Origin: Oceanospirillum sediminis
Lineage (GTDB): Bacteria; Pseudomonadota; Gammaproteobacteria; Pseudomonadales; Halomonadaceae
Assembly: GCF_014164585.1 (NCBI RefSeq)
Contig: NZ_JACJFM010000021.1
Coordinates: 1-64,000 of the forward strand
Reading direction: 5' to 3'
DNA: 64,000 nt
The notes under the pieces are model-generated. The model was not told the DNA's origin. It made no database searches and saw only the letters and a list, made by a program, of their open reading frames with translations. A program made the translations under genes and the position numbers. Positions within the stretch are counted from its first letter, which is position 1, and each line of letters begins with the position of its first letter. This document shows, in pieces, positions 10,073 to 20,923 of the stretch.

Positions 10073-13000
10073 TTACTCTGAGCGCTGGCGTGTACTGTCC
10101 AGCAGGCTGCTCAGGCTGGCCGCTTTTGGTTTCACCAGCCAGAAGTGACGATAGTAGTCAGAGAAATTGGTCAGCAGTTCCTGCCCCCAATCACTACCGG
10201 TTTCTTCAACAAACTCAGCGATAACGCTACGCAGATGGTTACGATAAGCTTCCATCGGCTCGGAGCTGATACGGTGAATATCGACCAGCTCATGGTTGTA
10301 TTTATCAACAAAGGTACGGTCCAGGTCCAGCACGTAGGCGAAGCCACCGGTCATACCAGCACCGAAGTTATAACCGGTTTCACCCAGTACAGTCACCATA
10401 CCGCCTGTCATATACTCACAGCAGTGGTCACCAGCGCCTTCGATCACGGCATGACAGCCGGAGTTACGCACACCAAAGCGCTCACCTGCCTGGCCTGCTG
10501 CAAACAGCTTGCCGCCCGTTGCACCATATAAACAGGTATTACCGATGATAGATGTTTCATTCGAGTTAAATGGGCTGCCTGAAGGTGGGCGAAGAACGAT
10601 CTTACCGCCGTTCATCCCTTTACCCACGTAATCGTTGGCATCGCCTTCGATATAGAGGTTAAGGCCCTTGGCGTTCCAGACTCCAAAACTCTGTCCGGCT
10701 ACACCGGTCAGTTTCAGGGTCAGAGGGTTCTCGCTCATGCCCTGATCACCCCAGCGCTTGGCGATCTCACCCGAGAGACGAGCACCGATAGAGCGGTCAC
10801 AGTTGGTAACGTTAAAGGCAAACTCACCGCCTTTGCCACTATCAATAGCGGCGTGTGTTTCTGCAACCATACGTTCAGCCAGCTCACCTTTATCGAAAGG
10901 TTCGTTACGAGCCACCTGACAGGTATTCGGCGCATCAGCGGGTACAAAGTTGTTATTCAGCAGATCAGTCAGATCCAGCTTCTGGATCTTAGCTGGTGCT
11001 TGATCATCAGAGATCGCTTCCAACAGATCAGTACGGCCAACCAGATCTTCAAAAGTGCGTACCCCCATCTCTGCCATGATCTCGCGTACTTCCTGCGCGA
11101 CAAAGCGGAAGTAGTTTTTCACCATTTCCACAGTACCGATAAAGTACTCTTCACGCAGTTTTTCGTTCTGAGTGGCAACACCTGTCGCACAGTTGTTCAG
11201 GTGACAGATACGCAGATATTTACAACCCAGAGCAACCATAGGGATGGTACCGAAGCCAAAGCTCTCTGCACCCAGAATCGCCGCTTTAATCACATCCAGA
11301 CCGGTTTTAAGGCCACCGTCTGTCTGCAAACGTACTTTGTCACGCAGATTGTTGATGCGCAGTGCCTGATGCACTTCCGGCAGACCCAGTTCCCATGGAG
11401 AACCCGCATGCTTAATGGAGGTCAGAGGGCTGGCTGCAGTACCTCCGTCGTAACCAGAAACGGTGATCAGATCGGCATAGGCTTTAGCCACGCCAGTTGC
11501 GATGGTGCCGATACCTGGCTCAGATACCAGTTTCACTGAGATCAGAGCGTCTGGGTTTACCTGTTTCAGGTCGAAAATCAGCTGCGCCAGATCCTCAATG
11601 GAGTAGATATCGTGGTGCGGTGGTGGTGAAATCAGAGTTACACCTGGCACTGAGTGACGCAGACGTGCAATCAGTGCGTTCACTTTACCGCCTGGCAACT
11701 GACCACCTTCACCGGGTTTTGCACCCTGGGCGACCTTAATCTGCAGCACTTCCGCATTCACCAGGTAATGTGGTGTGACGCCAAAACGACCGGATGCAAT
11801 CTGCTTGATCTTAGAGTTTTTCAGCGTACCGAAACGCGCCGCATCCTCACCGCCCTCACCGGAGTTAGAGCGACCGCCCAGCTCATTCATCGCCTGAGCC
11901 AGTGCTTCGTGGGCTTCCGGAGACAGAGCACCCAGAGACATAGCCGCCGAGTCGAAGCGACGCAGAATGGATTCCGCCGGCTCAACTTCACTCAGAGCAA
12001 TAGGGTTAGACGCTTGCTTCACTTTCAACAGGTCACGAATGGTGGCTGCTGGACGTTCATTAACCAGTCTGGAGAAACGTTGGAAAGCTTCATAGCTCCC
12101 CGTTTGTACGGCTTCCTGAACGGCACGTACCACATCTGGGTTGTAAGCATGATACTCACCACCGTGCACGTATTTCAGCAGGCCACCCTGTTCTATTTTC
12201 TTACGTGGTTTCCATGCGGTTTCCGCCAGCAGCTCCTGCTGCATCTGGAAGTCGCTGAACTCCGCACCCTTAATACGGGATGCCACACCTTTGAAACACA
12301 GGTCACAGACTTCTTCTGACAGACCCACCGCTTCAAACAGCTGGGCACCACGGTAAGAGGCAATTGTGGAGATACCCATCTTAGACAGGATCTTCATCAG
12401 GCCCTTCTGGATACCCTTGCGATAGTTCTCACGGATCTCAGCCGGATCACCCAGCAGTTCACCAGTGCGCTGCAGATCAGCCAGTACGTTATAACTCAGG
12501 TACGGATAGATCGCGGTAGCACCAAAGCCGAACATAACGGCCATCTGGTGAGAATCACGGGCCAGGCCAGATTCGATAATCAGGTTCGCATTACAACGCA
12601 GGCCTTTAGTACTCAGGTGGTGATGCACTGCACCAGTTGCCATAGTCGCATCAACGGGCAGTAAACCTTGCTCAATATGGCGATCGGTCAGAATGATGAT
12701 CACTTTGCCGGAACGCACGGCTTCTTCTGCCTGTTCACAGACATTTGCCAGCGCTTGTTTCAGGCCGGTATCTTGAGGGTTGTATTGCAGTTCAATTTTG
12801 TGCGCTGGGAAGCCTTTGTCCTCCAGCAGTGTCAGCGTCTTGAATTTACGCGGCGACAGTACAGGAGTGGTCAGTACGACACGGTTGGCGTGGTCGACAC
12901 TGTCTTCAAAGACATTCAGCTCGGTACCCAGGCAGGTTTCCAGCGACATCACGATCGCTTCACGCAGAGGATCAATCGGTGGGTTGGTCACCTGGGCAAA

Positions 13001-14530
13001 TTTTTGACGGAAGTAATCGGTCGTCAGGCGGTTCTTACGGGACAATACCGCCATAGGGGTGTCGTCACCCATAGAGCCAACCGCTTCCTGGCCACTTTCA
13101 GCCAATGGGCGCAGCACCTGGTCACGCTCTTCAAAGCTGACCTGGAACATCTTCATATGCGCCTGCAGTGCTTCCGGAGCGATCGGGGTAAATTTAGGGC
13201 CTTGCAGCTCACCCAGCGTCGACTCAAGGAAGGTTGCCTTCTCACGCATCCACTGTTTGTAGGGATGTGCTGATTTCAGGCGGTTATCAATATCTTCGCG
13301 GTGCATTACTTCACCGGTTTCAGTATCGACAACCAGCATATGGCCTGGTGCAACACGGCCTTTCGCGACAACGTCCTCTGGCTTGTAGTCGTATACACCA
13401 ATCTCGGAAGCCAGGGTGATATAACCATTTTTGGTGATCACCCAGCGTGCAGGACGCAGACCGTTACGGTCCAGCATACACACGGCATGACGACCATCGG
13501 TCAGCACCAGACCGGCAGGACCATCCCATGGTTCCATATGCATGGAGCTGTACTCGTAGAAAGCACGCAGATCGGCATCCATCGTGTCGTTGTTCTGCCA
13601 CGCAGGCGGAATCATCAGACGCACGGCTTTAAACAGATCCATACCGCCGGTCAGCAGTACTTCCAGCATGTTGTCCATACTAGAGGAGTCAGAACCAGTG
13701 GTATTCACAACCTGATCCAGTTCATCCAGATTCAGCAGGTCGTTATTAAAGTTGCTCTTACGGGCGTTGGCCCAGTTACGGTTCGCTTCAATGGTGTTAA
13801 TTTCACCATTGTGTGCCAGGTAACGGAAAGGCTGTGCCAAAGGCCACTTTGGCGCGGTATTAGTAGAGAAACGCTGGTGGAAAACACAGATTGCGGTTTC
13901 CAGACGTTCGTCGCTCAGGTCCTGGTAGAACTTTGGCAGATCTGCCGGCATTACCAGGCCTTTGTAAGAAATAACCTGAGAAGACAGACTCGCGACGTAG
14001 AAATCCGTGTCTTCTTTCAGTGCCATCTCTGTTTTTCGGCGTGCAAGGAACAGTTTTACTGCCAGCTGTTGTTGATTCATACCATCAGCATTGACAAAAA
14101 CCTGCTCAAATTGTGGCAGACAATCCAGCGCCATAGGACCGCAAACGTCGGTATTGATAGGAACCGGACGCCAGCCGACAACCGTCAGGCCTTGTGTAGA
14201 AAGTTCCGCATTCATTGTTGTGCGGGCTTTCTCGGCTTTTGCGCTATCCTGTGACAGAAATACCATACCTACACCAAAGTTGTCAGAAAGCTCAGCGGCA
14301 AACTGCTCCTTTGCTATGGTACGAAGGAAGGTATCTGGTTTTTTCAGCAGCAAACCACAGCCATCACCCGTCTTGCCATCAGCCGCGATACCACCGCGGT
14401 GAGTCATGCAGGTCAGAGCTTCGATCGCTGTCTGTAACAAGTTATGACTTGCATCGCCATTCATGTGTGCGATCAGGCCAAAACCACAGTTATCTCTGAA
14501 TTCATCAGGATGATACAGACCAGTTCTCAT
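10073..14530 (-). CDS. gltB: Glutamate synthase (NADPH) large subunit
   Basis: GltB hydrolyses glutamine and channels the ammonia to 2-oxoglutarate, giving two glutamates. The 1485-residue protein begins with a class II glutamine amidotransferase domain; the catalytic Cys15 (DNCGFGL) would become N-terminal after processing. The FMN-binding synthase domain follows, with [11 protein letters not shown] and the 3Fe-4S cysteines in [15 protein letters not shown] near residue 1110. The C-terminal GXGXG beta-helix contains GGKIVLRPP and CLYGATGG. Gene order gltB-gltD is standard. A promoter and two palindromes precede it. Confidence 0.97.
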   Translation of the reverse strand: MRTGLYHPDEFRDNCGFGLIAHMNGDASHNLLQTAIEALTCMTHRGGIAADGKTGDGCGLLLKKPDTFLRTIAKEQFAAELSDNFGVGMVFLSQDSAKAEKARTTMNAELSTQGLTVVGWRPVPINTDVCGPMALDCLPQFEQVFVNADGMNQQQLAVKLFLARRKTEMALKEDTDFYVASLSSQVISYKGLVMPADLPKFYQDLSDERLETAICVFHQRFSTNTAPKWPLAQPFRYLAHNGEINTIEANRNWANARKSNFNNDLLNLDELDQVVNTTGSDSSSMDNMLEVLLTGGMDLFKAVRLMIPPAWQNNDTMDADLRAFYEYSSMHMEPWDGPAGLVLTDGRHAVCMLDRNGLRPARWVITKNGYITLASEIGVYDYKPEDVVAKGRVAPGHMLVVDTETGEVMHREDIDNRLKSAHPYKQWMREKATFLESTLGELQGPKFTPIAPEALQAHMKMFQVSFEERDQVLRPLAESGQEAVGSMGDDTPMAVLSRKNRLTTDYFRQKFAQVTNPPIDPLREAIVMSLETCLGTELNVFEDSVDHANRVVLTTPVLSPRKFKTLTLLEDKGFPAHKIELQYNPQDTGLKQALANVCEQAEEAVRSGKVIIILTDRHIEQGLLPVDATMATGAVHHHLSTKGLRCNANLIIESGLARDSHQMAVMFGFGATAIYPYLSYNVLADLQRTGELLGDPAEIRENYRKGIQKGLMKILSKMGISTIASYRGAQLFEAVGLSEEVCDLCFKGVASRIKGAEFSDFQMQQELLAETAWKPRKKIEQGGLLKYVHGGEYHAYNPDVVRAVQEAVQTGSYEAFQRFSRLVNERPAATIRDLLKVKQASNPIALSEVEPAESILRRFDSAAMSLGALSPEAHEALAQAMNELGGRSNSGEGGEDAARFGTLKNSKIKQIASGRFGVTPHYLVNAEVLQIKVAQGAKPGEGGQLPGGKVNALIARLRHSVPGVTLISPPPHHDIYSIEDLAQLIFDLKQVNPDALISVKLVSEPGIGTIATGVAKAYADLITVSGYDGGTAASPLTSIKHAGSPWELGLPEVHQALRINNLRDKVRLQTDGGLKTGLDVIKAAILGAESFGFGTIPMVALGCKYLRICHLNNCATGVATQNEKLREEYFIGTVEMVKNYFRFVAQEVREIMAEMGVRTFEDLVGRTDLLEAISDDQAPAKIQKLDLTDLLNNNFVPADAPNTCQVARNEPFDKGELAERMVAETHAAIDSGKGGEFAFNVTNCDRSIGARLSGEIAKRWGDQGMSENPLTLKLTGVAGQSFGVWNAKGLNLYIEGDANDYVGKGMNGGKIVLRPPSGSPFNSNETSIIGNTCLYGATGGKLFAAGQAGERFGVRNSGCHAVIEGAGDHCCEYMTGGMVTVLGETGYNFGAGMTGGFAYVLDLDRTFVDKYNHELVDIHRISSEPMEAYRNHLRSVIAEFVEETGSDWGQELLTNFSDYYRHFWLVKPKAASLSSLLDSTRQRSE

Positions 14531-14652
14531 AAAGCTAACTCTCGCTAGTACAAAATCGTTGTTATGGCCTCTGAAGCTTCGTTTTTATTTTTCTTTGTCG
14601 ATACGCTTTTTCCCGTCCTGACAGGGCTTTCTTATGAGGCAAAGGGAGAGAG

Positions 14653-14681
14653 ATTCTACACAGGAGTGTGTGGAATCTCAA
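14653..14681 (-). promoter_or_regulatory. Sigma-70 promoter of gltBD
   Basis: On the minus strand, TTGAGA and TAGAAT are separated by exactly 17 bases, about 120 bases upstream of gltB. The -35 box abuts an ACACA-N7-TGTGT palindrome (14682-14698). A second palindrome, TTTAGTC-N5-GACTAAA, lies at 14711-14729. Both could be regulator sites. Confidence 0.6.
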
Positions 14682-14812
14682 ACACAGTAACATTGTGTGA
14701 AAGTAATCGGTTTAGTCAAATAGACTAAAGGATTAGTTTTAATCGGAGGATTTTCTGGAAAAGGCGCTGGTTTCAGATAAAAAGCAGCGCCGTGCAGATT
14801 TGTGGCTAGTGG

Positions 14813-16501
14813 TTATTTCTTCCTTATGTCAGCCTGTACGCTGGCGATACTTCGAGCCCAGGGTTTGCGTGCCTGAAGCTCAGCTGCAAGCTTTGGAATA
14901 CTGGCAATAGCAGAATCTCTGTCCTGGTATTCACCATAAATAACGACAAACCATGGCTTGCCTTTGTAAACCGTTTCAAAATAACGCACATTCTTTTTAC
15001 TGTTCAGGCCTCCAATAAATTTAATGGCATTATTTTCAATCTGGGTACCCAGCAGCTGTAATGTGTACTGGTTTTTATTCAGCTTCAGCAGAGCATCTTC
15101 CTGTTTATAGGGACTGTTACTTTTGCTGGTGGTTGTAGCCGAAGCCGGTTTCTCAGGTTCTGATTCTGCTACGACAACAGATTTTTGCTCAGCTGGTTCC
15201 GGTTTGGCTTCAACTGGTTTAGCGGATGTGGGCTCTGGTATGTTTGCTGAAGCAGTAGAAGAGGTATTGACTGACTCCAGCAGACTGGCATCAGCCTGAC
15301 GTTTTTCTTCTTCTGTCCGATCATCTTCCTGAGGGAATACAGGCTTAATAATCGTAATAGCTTCACCATCTTCAGTCTCTTGTAATGACTCTGCTTCTGC
15401 CAGCGTTTCATCCGCAGGTCGGTCAAGACGATTCAGGTCAGTTAAGGGGGTATTCTCTGCGACTTCCGCAGGGGCTTCCTGACCGGCGTTAATCAGATCA
15501 TCCTGGTACAGAAAAGCTATAATTAGCAGTGCGGAGACCACTGACAGGGCAGCCAGGTGCCAGACTGGAATACGGGCAGGTGAGGATGCCTTCTTTTTGG
15601 CCGATTTCCTTTTCTTGGTCTTCGGCTCTGCAGCCAGCCCCTCTGGCTCATCGTCAATATCTGCTGTTGACAGAGGGATCTCAAAGTCTGGTGCTGCAGT
15701 CTGAGAGTAAGCTGTAGAAGCCGTCTGAGCGGTAATACCTGCAACCTTTTTCAGCGAATCCGGGTCGCTTAATGCCAGATTCGCCATGCGGTTAATCTGA
15801 CCCGGTACTCCGCCCCCTGAGCGTAAAATATCGGTTTTCTGATCGTCGCTCAGCATACCTGCTACATTGGCTGCTTCTAAGCGGTAATCCAGATAGTTAC
15901 GTGCTTCACTGGTATTCATCGGCTCAAGTGCCAGATGATGGCCAATAGCTATGAATCTGTCTTTCAGACGTGAACTGTTTAAGGTATCCAGCAGTTGATT
16001 TTCACCGAGCATCAGTACGTGGGGGCGACATAATTCATCATCATCAGATAGAAGAATAAGTAATAGCTCCAGTGTTTCGCTGCTAAGCTTCTGTGCATCG
16101 TCAATAACAATCAGACAGGCCTGGCCCTCTCTGTGCATCAGGGCAAAAGAATCTTTCAGGCGCGTCAGATACTGATTCAGATCAGCCCCGGTAGGCAACC
16201 CCAGATTCAGCACTGAACTGAGCACACCCAGAAAAGCCTGTGGCTGGGTTACAGTATCGGTATTCAGATCACAGATCTGAACACCAGAGTCCAGTCCATC
16301 CAGAATCCGGCGTTTTACCAGTGTTTTCCCCGCACCCTGGGGGCCGGTGATAGTGAGCATTAAATTACTGTACCGACACAGATGTGTAATCAGTTCAATG
16401 ACCTGGTGCTGCTGCTGAGCAGGAAAGAACAGTGATTCTTCAATCACGCCATCAGTGACGGAGGGGGTGATTGGCGAAAAGGAGAAATTGTCTCCGCTCA
16501 T
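14813..16501 (-). CDS. damX: DamX-like cell-division protein with AAA ATPase and SPOR domains
   Basis: The protein combines a cytoplasmic ExeA-like ATPase domain with a C-terminal SPOR domain that binds denuded septal peptidoglycan. Walker A (GPQGAGKT) is near residue 55 and Walker B (LIVIDDAQK) near residue 130. A Lys-rich stretch precedes one membrane segment around residues 312-334, and a long low-complexity periplasmic linker leads to SPOR in the last 85 residues. The position between aroB and gltB matches Pseudomonas; aroK-aroB-damX also occurs in E. coli. I prefer ATG 16501, which has AAGGA seven bases upstream, over 16537. The symbol rests on synteny and SPOR. Confidence 0.82.
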   Translation of the reverse strand: MSGDNFSFSPITPSVTDGVIEESLFFPAQQQHQVIELITHLCRYSNLMLTITGPQGAGKTLVKRRILDGLDSGVQICDLNTDTVTQPQAFLGVLSSVLNLGLPTGADLNQYLTRLKDSFALMHREGQACLIVIDDAQKLSSETLELLLILLSDDDELCRPHVLMLGENQLLDTLNSSRLKDRFIAIGHHLALEPMNTSEARNYLDYRLEAANVAGMLSDDQKTDILRSGGGVPGQINRMANLALSDPDSLKKVAGITAQTASTAYSQTAAPDFEIPLSTADIDDEPEGLAAEPKTKKRKSAKKKASSPARIPVWHLAALSVVSALLIIAFLYQDDLINAGQEAPAEVAENTPLTDLNRLDRPADETLAEAESLQETEDGEAITIIKPVFPQEDDRTEEEKRQADASLLESVNTSSTASANIPEPTSAKPVEAKPEPAEQKSVVVAESEPEKPASATTTSKSNSPYKQEDALLKLNKNQYTLQLLGTQIENNAIKFIGGLNSKKNVRYFETVYKGKPWFVVIYGEYQDRDSAIASIPKLAAELQARKPWARSIASVQADIRKK

Positions 16502-16636
16502 GTCAGAATCCTTACTATTACTGTTATTTCCGAACATAGATTTTTAAGTCCACTATCAGAACGGCAAAATGGGGTTAAAGTCTGCACAGAATACACGATG
16601 ATAGGCGGTTCTGTTCCCTTCTGGAAGACTTTAATA

Positions 16637-17740
16637 TCATTTTTGACCGAGATTTTTCCCTGCTTCCAGGCAAGCATGAAGATGCATTTCAGAGAAATCA
16701 CTGGTTACCACAGCCTGGCCAATTGTTTTCAGTAAAACGAGCCTTAGATTACCATCCAGCACTTTTTTATCGACCAGCATATGATCAATAAAGCATTGTG
16801 CACTCATCTGTGCAGGAGGCTCTGCAGGGAGGTTGGCGTGGGCCAGTATTTGTCTGACTCTTGAACAGTCTTCTTTACTTAGCCAGCCTTCTCTCCATGA
16901 CAAATCTGCAGCCATTAACATCCCTGTGCCCACCGCCTCACCATGAAGCCAGTTGCCGTAGCCCTGTTCGGTTTCTATCGCATGACCAAAGGTATGACCA
17001 AGGTTGAGTGTGGCGCGTACGCCATGTTCTTTTTCATCCTCAGCGACAACATCGGCTTTATTCTGACATGAACGGAAAATGGCTTCTGTCAGTAATTCGT
17101 CGTCCATCGCCATCAGGCCTGAAATATTGTCTTCAAGCCATATGAAAAAGTCCGGATCCCGGATCAGGCCATACTTGATCACTTCTGCCAGCCCTGCTGA
17201 TAATTCTCTGGCCGGCAAGGTTTTCAGTACACGGGTATCAGCCAGTACAACCTGAGGCTGCCAGAATGCACCGATCATATTTTTACCAAGAGGATGATTT
17301 ACACCTGTCTTTCCTCCCACAGAGGAATCAACCTGCGACAATAGTGTGGTAGGAATCTGAATGAAATTAACACCACGCTGGTAACTGGCCGCAGCAAAGC
17401 CGGTAATATCACCGATGACTCCACCTCCGAGTGCTATCAGAGTGCACGTACGATTAAACCGGTTTTCCAGCAATGCATCAAAAATGAGATTTACCTGGGC
17501 CAGGGTCTTATGTTCTTCTCCATCAGGAAGAATGACATTGGCGACCTGGTACTGCTCTGTGGATAATAATGTTCTCTTCAGGGTGTCCAGATACAGAGGG
17601 GCCACGGTTGTATTGGTGACAATCATTACCTGGTGACCGTGAATATGTGGTGTCAGTAATCCTGGCTGGGAGAGCAACTCAGCTCCGATGTGTATCGGGT
17701 AACTGCGGTCACCAAGGTCAACATTCAGTATCTGGTTCAT
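16637..17740 (-). CDS. aroB: 3-dehydroquinate synthase
   Basis: AroB is the second shikimate-pathway enzyme; it uses NAD and a divalent metal to cyclise DAHP. The 367-residue protein has LPDGEEHK, the [13 protein letters not shown] nucleotide-binding motif, [19 protein letters not shown] and the metal-binding [16 protein letters not shown] at 17752 would add four residues, but ATG 17740 gives [16 protein letters not shown], which matches family N termini. It begins eight bases after the aroK stop, in the usual aroK-aroB pair. Confidence 0.96.
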   Translation of the reverse strand: MNQILNVDLGDRSYPIHIGAELLSQPGLLTPHIHGHQVMIVTNTTVAPLYLDTLKRTLLSTEQYQVANVILPDGEEHKTLAQVNLIFDALLENRFNRTCTLIALGGGVIGDITGFAAASYQRGVNFIQIPTTLLSQVDSSVGGKTGVNHPLGKNMIGAFWQPQVVLADTRVLKTLPARELSAGLAEVIKYGLIRDPDFFIWLEDNISGLMAMDDELLTEAIFRSCQNKADVVAEDEKEHGVRATLNLGHTFGHAIETEQGYGNWLHGEAVGTGMLMAADLSWREGWLSKEDCSRVRQILAHANLPAEPPAQMSAQCFIDHMLVDKKVLDGNLRLVLLKTIGQAVVTSDFSEMHLHACLEAGKNLGQK

Positions 17741-17748
17741 TATAGGGC

Positions 17749-18270
17749 TCACAAGTTTTTAAGCTTTTTAATAATCGTTTTGACAACCGCTTTGGGCGTT
17801 TGCTTGTCTGTACGTATAATCAGATCTGCGCTGCTTTCGTACAGGGGGTGTCTGACTTCAAAAAGAGACTCAAGAATAGCGCGAGGGTTATCGTTCTGAA
17901 GCAGGGGACGGTTTTTGTCTTTCGCTGTTCGCTGAAGCTGTTGTTCAACGGAAGTATGCAAATAGACAACCGTACTAAGCTGGCCAATGACATCACGATT
18001 CTCTTTTCGGGTAATCGCTCCGCCTCCTGTGGCGATAAGCACTGGCTCTTCTGACTGTAATAGTTCGTCGATGACCTGGATTTCCCGTTGTCTGAAGCCT
18101 TCTTCTCCTTCAACATCAAAAATCCAGGGAATATTGGTGCCACAACGAGCTTCAATCTCCCGGTCAGAGTCAAAAAAGATCATTCCCAGTTCAGCAGCCA
18201 GCAGGCGGCCTATGGTACTTTTGCCTGCGCCCATTGGGCCGACCAGAACAATATTATGGTTATAATACAT
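17749..18270 (-). CDS. aroK: Shikimate kinase
   Basis: AroK phosphorylates shikimate at the 3-hydroxyl using ATP. The 173-residue protein has the P-loop GPMGAGKST near residue 13, the shikimate-binding DSDREIE, the GGGAI motif near residue 80 and the RPLL lid motif. It lies 23 bases after pilQ, so it may be co-transcribed with the pilM-Q operon, as in other gammaproteobacteria. Confidence 0.96.
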   Translation of the reverse strand: MYYNHNIVLVGPMGAGKSTIGRLLAAELGMIFFDSDREIEARCGTNIPWIFDVEGEEGFRQREIQVIDELLQSEEPVLIATGGGAITRKENRDVIGQLSTVVYLHTSVEQQLQRTAKDKNRPLLQNDNPRAILESLFEVRHPLYESSADLIIRTDKQTPKAVVKTIIKKLKNL

Positions 18271-18293
18271 GTAGTTACGTGATGAAATTCATA

Positions 18294-19721
18294 TCAGTTC
18301 GGGCTGGAAAGTGTGCTTTCGATCAGCCGGGGCGTAATAAAGACCAGTAATTCTACTTTTTCCTGAGACTTTTCGGAATGTCTGAACAGATTTCCCAGCA
18401 AGGGTAAGTCGCCCAGTACCGGCACACTGAAATTCTGATAGAAGGATGACGAACTGTAAATACCGCCTAATACAATAGTCTGCCCGTCCCGTATGACAAC
18501 CTGAGTTTCCAGACCATTGGTATCGATGGAAGGTACTCCGGAGAATTCCTGACTGCCAGGGTTATCCTGATTTATTCTGAGATCCATAATGATACGATGG
18601 TCCGGGGTAATCTGAGGTGTGACTTCCAGCAATAGTAGCGCATCTTTAAATGCGGTTTTAGTGCCTCCGGATGAAGACTCCTCCTGATAAGCAATTTGTT
18701 TGCCTGACTTTATAAGGGCTTTTTTCTTATTGGTCGCAATAATTTTAGGTTGTGAAATAATTTCGCTCTTACCTTCACTGGCCAGTGCTGCCAGCTCCAG
18801 ATCAACCAGAATATCTGAACTGGTGTAACCGAGGGCCAGACGGCCTGCAATCGGGCTGTAGTTCATATAGCCTGACCCCTTAACTCCCAGATCAACACTT
18901 AAGGGACCATTGGCCAGTTTCAGACTGCTGCTATCCGGATGAGCATTGCTGATGCCGCCCCAGCGGATACCCAGCTCATCACTGATATTGGTGCGTGAAG
19001 TAACAACCCTTGCCTCTATCAGTACCTGCTGAACCGGCCTGTCCAGTATACTGACCAGTTCCCGTACTTCCTGTAAAACGGCAGGCGTATCTTTAATCAT
19101 CAGTGTATTGGTTCTGTTATCTGATCGCACCTGTCCTCTGTCTGAGAGAATTGATGTTTGCTGATCCGATGCGCGAAGCAGAGTAGCCAGGTCAGAGGCT
19201 TTAGCATAATGAATATCTATATACTCAGATTGCAGTGCTTCTAGTTTCTCCCGTTCTGCTTTGTGTTTCAGTTCGGAATGTTCCTGCCTGATAATTTCTT
19301 CTTCCAGAGTGATTAGAAGGATATTGCCATCTTTCTGATAAGTCAGAGACTGGCTCTGTAATATCAGAGCAAGTGCCTTTTTCCAGCTGACTTGCTCCAG
19401 GTACAGTGTAATGTGGCCTTTGACCTGATCACTGATAACCAGATTCAGGCCGGTATTTTCTGTGACCAGGCGTATGGCTGCCCGTATATCTACTTTCTGA
19501 AAGTTAAGCGTCAATGTCCTGTCCGGAATATTGATCAAGGAGTTAGAGGTGTCTGAGTGGGATAAAACTGGACTTTTCGAAACCTCAGCGACTGCTGCAT
19601 AGGAGAGGATACTGACTGAAGTCGCCATAATCATCAGGCAGGCTACAGCGAAACATTTCAATACTGTGAGAGAGTTATCTATGTATTGCGTATAGGTGCG
19701 GTAAAAGAGACTTTTACTCAT
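18294..19721 (-). CDS. pilQ: Type IV pilus secretin PilQ (short form)
   Basis: PilQ forms the outer-membrane channel for type IV pili. This 475-residue version has a hydrophobic export signal (about residues 22-43), an STN/N0 domain (about 65-135, LNFQKVDIRAAIRLV), an N1 domain (about 150-240) and the C-terminal secretin core with VPVLGDLPLLGNLFR. Most PilQ proteins are near 700 residues and carry AMIN domains before N0; there is no room for them here, so the layout is closer to HofQ/ComE. The start has a GGAGG site, and the gene overlaps the end of pilP by eight bases. Confidence 0.93.
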   Translation of the reverse strand: MSKSLFYRTYTQYIDNSLTVLKCFAVACLMIMATSVSILSYAAVAEVSKSPVLSHSDTSNSLINIPDRTLTLNFQKVDIRAAIRLVTENTGLNLVISDQVKGHITLYLEQVSWKKALALILQSQSLTYQKDGNILLITLEEEIIRQEHSELKHKAEREKLEALQSEYIDIHYAKASDLATLLRASDQQTSILSDRGQVRSDNRTNTLMIKDTPAVLQEVRELVSILDRPVQQVLIEARVVTSRTNISDELGIRWGGISNAHPDSSSLKLANGPLSVDLGVKGSGYMNYSPIAGRLALGYTSSDILVDLELAALASEGKSEIISQPKIIATNKKKALIKSGKQIAYQEESSSGGTKTAFKDALLLLEVTPQITPDHRIIMDLRINQDNPGSQEFSGVPSIDTNGLETQVVIRDGQTIVLGGIYSSSSFYQNFSVPVLGDLPLLGNLFRHSEKSQEKVELLVFITPRLIESTLSSPN

Positions 19722-20262
19722 GGCGACCTCCGGAATCAGTACCTAACAGGATAATCTGGCCAGAACTGGAATCTTTTACTTCGATTTGCTGATGAGTGAT
19801 ACGAATGATTCTGCCTGACAGGTCTGGTAACAGTTCCCCGGTCCTTCGCTTATAAATATTACCTTGCTGATCTCTGATCAGAGCGGATGTTTGCTCTTCC
19901 GGATGGATGCGTATTGTACCTGCCATCGTTATCTGCCATGACTTTTCAGATAACTGATTCGTGGGAGTAAGTCGGTTGTCTGATTGCCCGGCCCTGGAAA
20001 ATGGAGAAGCGTACTGGTTGCCGGTGTAATCTGGTGTGGTTGCTTTGACTGGTGCAGGCAAAGGCGTGATATTGCCAGAAGGCTGATTAATAATTTGTTC
20101 AATTTGTTGCTGGAATGCCGGAGTAATGCGTTCTTCAGTGCAGGCTTGCAGGCAGCTGAGAATCAACAGCCTCCATACTGACTGATACACTCTGGTAAAT
20201 ATCATTGCTGCCTGTGGGTGACAGGCAAGCAATCGAGCAGTACTTTTACTGATACTTTTCAT
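19714..20262 (-). CDS. pilP: Type IV pilus assembly lipoprotein PilP
   Basis: PilP is an inner-membrane lipoprotein that links the PilN-PilO pair to PilQ. The 182-residue product has a hydrophobic stretch ending in LILSCLQAC, a possible lipobox with Cys after LQA. A Pro/Thr-rich linker follows, then a small C-terminal beta domain with LLPDLSGRIIRI. I chose the ATG at 20262 because GGAGG lies seven bases upstream; a longer frame to 20283 exists. The stretch before the hydrophobic segment is longer than usual for a lipoprotein signal, so a start nearer residue 20 cannot be excluded. Confidence 0.85.
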   Translation of the reverse strand: MKSISKSTARLLACHPQAAMIFTRVYQSVWRLLILSCLQACTEERITPAFQQQIEQIINQPSGNITPLPAPVKATTPDYTGNQYASPFSRAGQSDNRLTPTNQLSEKSWQITMAGTIRIHPEEQTSALIRDQQGNIYKRRTGELLPDLSGRIIRITHQQIEVKDSSSGQIILLGTDSGGRHE

Positions 20263-20287
20263 TCTGTGTCCTCCATGACACAACGCA

Positions 20288-20923
20288 TTAATCGGAAGAG
20301 GGCTGATAGTAAATTCTGATCATAAGCAGAATCTTCAGAGAATCGGTTTCAGCATCCGGGTTAAGGTGTATTGAATAGTTATGCAAAGTGACCAGTCTTT
20401 CCATACGAATCAGGCTTGCTGTCAAATGCCCCAGCTGGTGATAATTGCCTGACAACTCCAGTTGAATAGGGTGGACCTGATAGGAGTGCTGATGTATTGC
20501 CGGGGAAGGGGTAACTCTGAGTAACTGAATCTGGTGCTGGTCAGATATTAGCTGTAATTGCTCAATGAATTCAGGAATACCAGCCTGATCCGGGATTTGC
20601 TTCGAAAGGATCTTAAGTCTTTGTTCTGCCTCTTTTGTCATTTGTCGATAAGCATCCAGGTTAGCTGCCAGAAAAGAACGGGATTCCAGTTTGGTCGTCA
20701 GTAGTATTTTCTGAGAGTTGAGCTGTTCTAGCCTTAAATACGTATCTCTGATCAGTAACAGGTATCCTGCGATCAGAACGATCAGAAATATTCCAAAGAG
20801 AATGATAATTCTTAATGTGACTGGCCATTGGCCTGCAGATCTGAATTCAAGGACAGTCCAGTGATCGGGACTGAAATCAGAAGATAATCGTTTCAGGTGG
20901 GTTTTCAGGTCGCCGGAAGCCAT
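20288..20923 (-). CDS. pilO: Type IV pilus inner-membrane protein PilO
   Basis: PilO pairs with PilN to form the periplasmic alignment complex. The 211-residue protein has a short cytoplasmic N terminus, one membrane segment (about residues 35-57), a periplasmic coiled coil rich in Leu/Gln/Lys (about 65-115) and a C-terminal ferredoxin-like domain. Its ATG overlaps the pilN stop (TAATG), and AAGGAG lies 11 bases upstream. Order and size fit PilO; sequence conservation in this family is low. Confidence 0.9.
   Translation of the reverse strand: MASGDLKTHLKRLSSDFSPDHWTVLEFRSAGQWPVTLRIIILFGIFLIVLIAGYLLLIRDTYLRLEQLNSQKILLTTKLESRSFLAANLDAYRQMTKEAEQRLKILSKQIPDQAGIPEFIEQLQLISDQHQIQLLRVTPSPAIHQHSYQVHPIQLELSGNYHQLGHLTASLIRMERLVTLHNYSIHLNPDAETDSLKILLMIRIYYQPSSD

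Noticed and set aside
13301-14254. Plus-strand frame of 317 codons opposite gltB
   Set aside because: It lies entirely within gltB, has no ribosome binding site, and its residues (rich in His, Gln, Arg, Thr) are what antisense of a biased coding frame gives.
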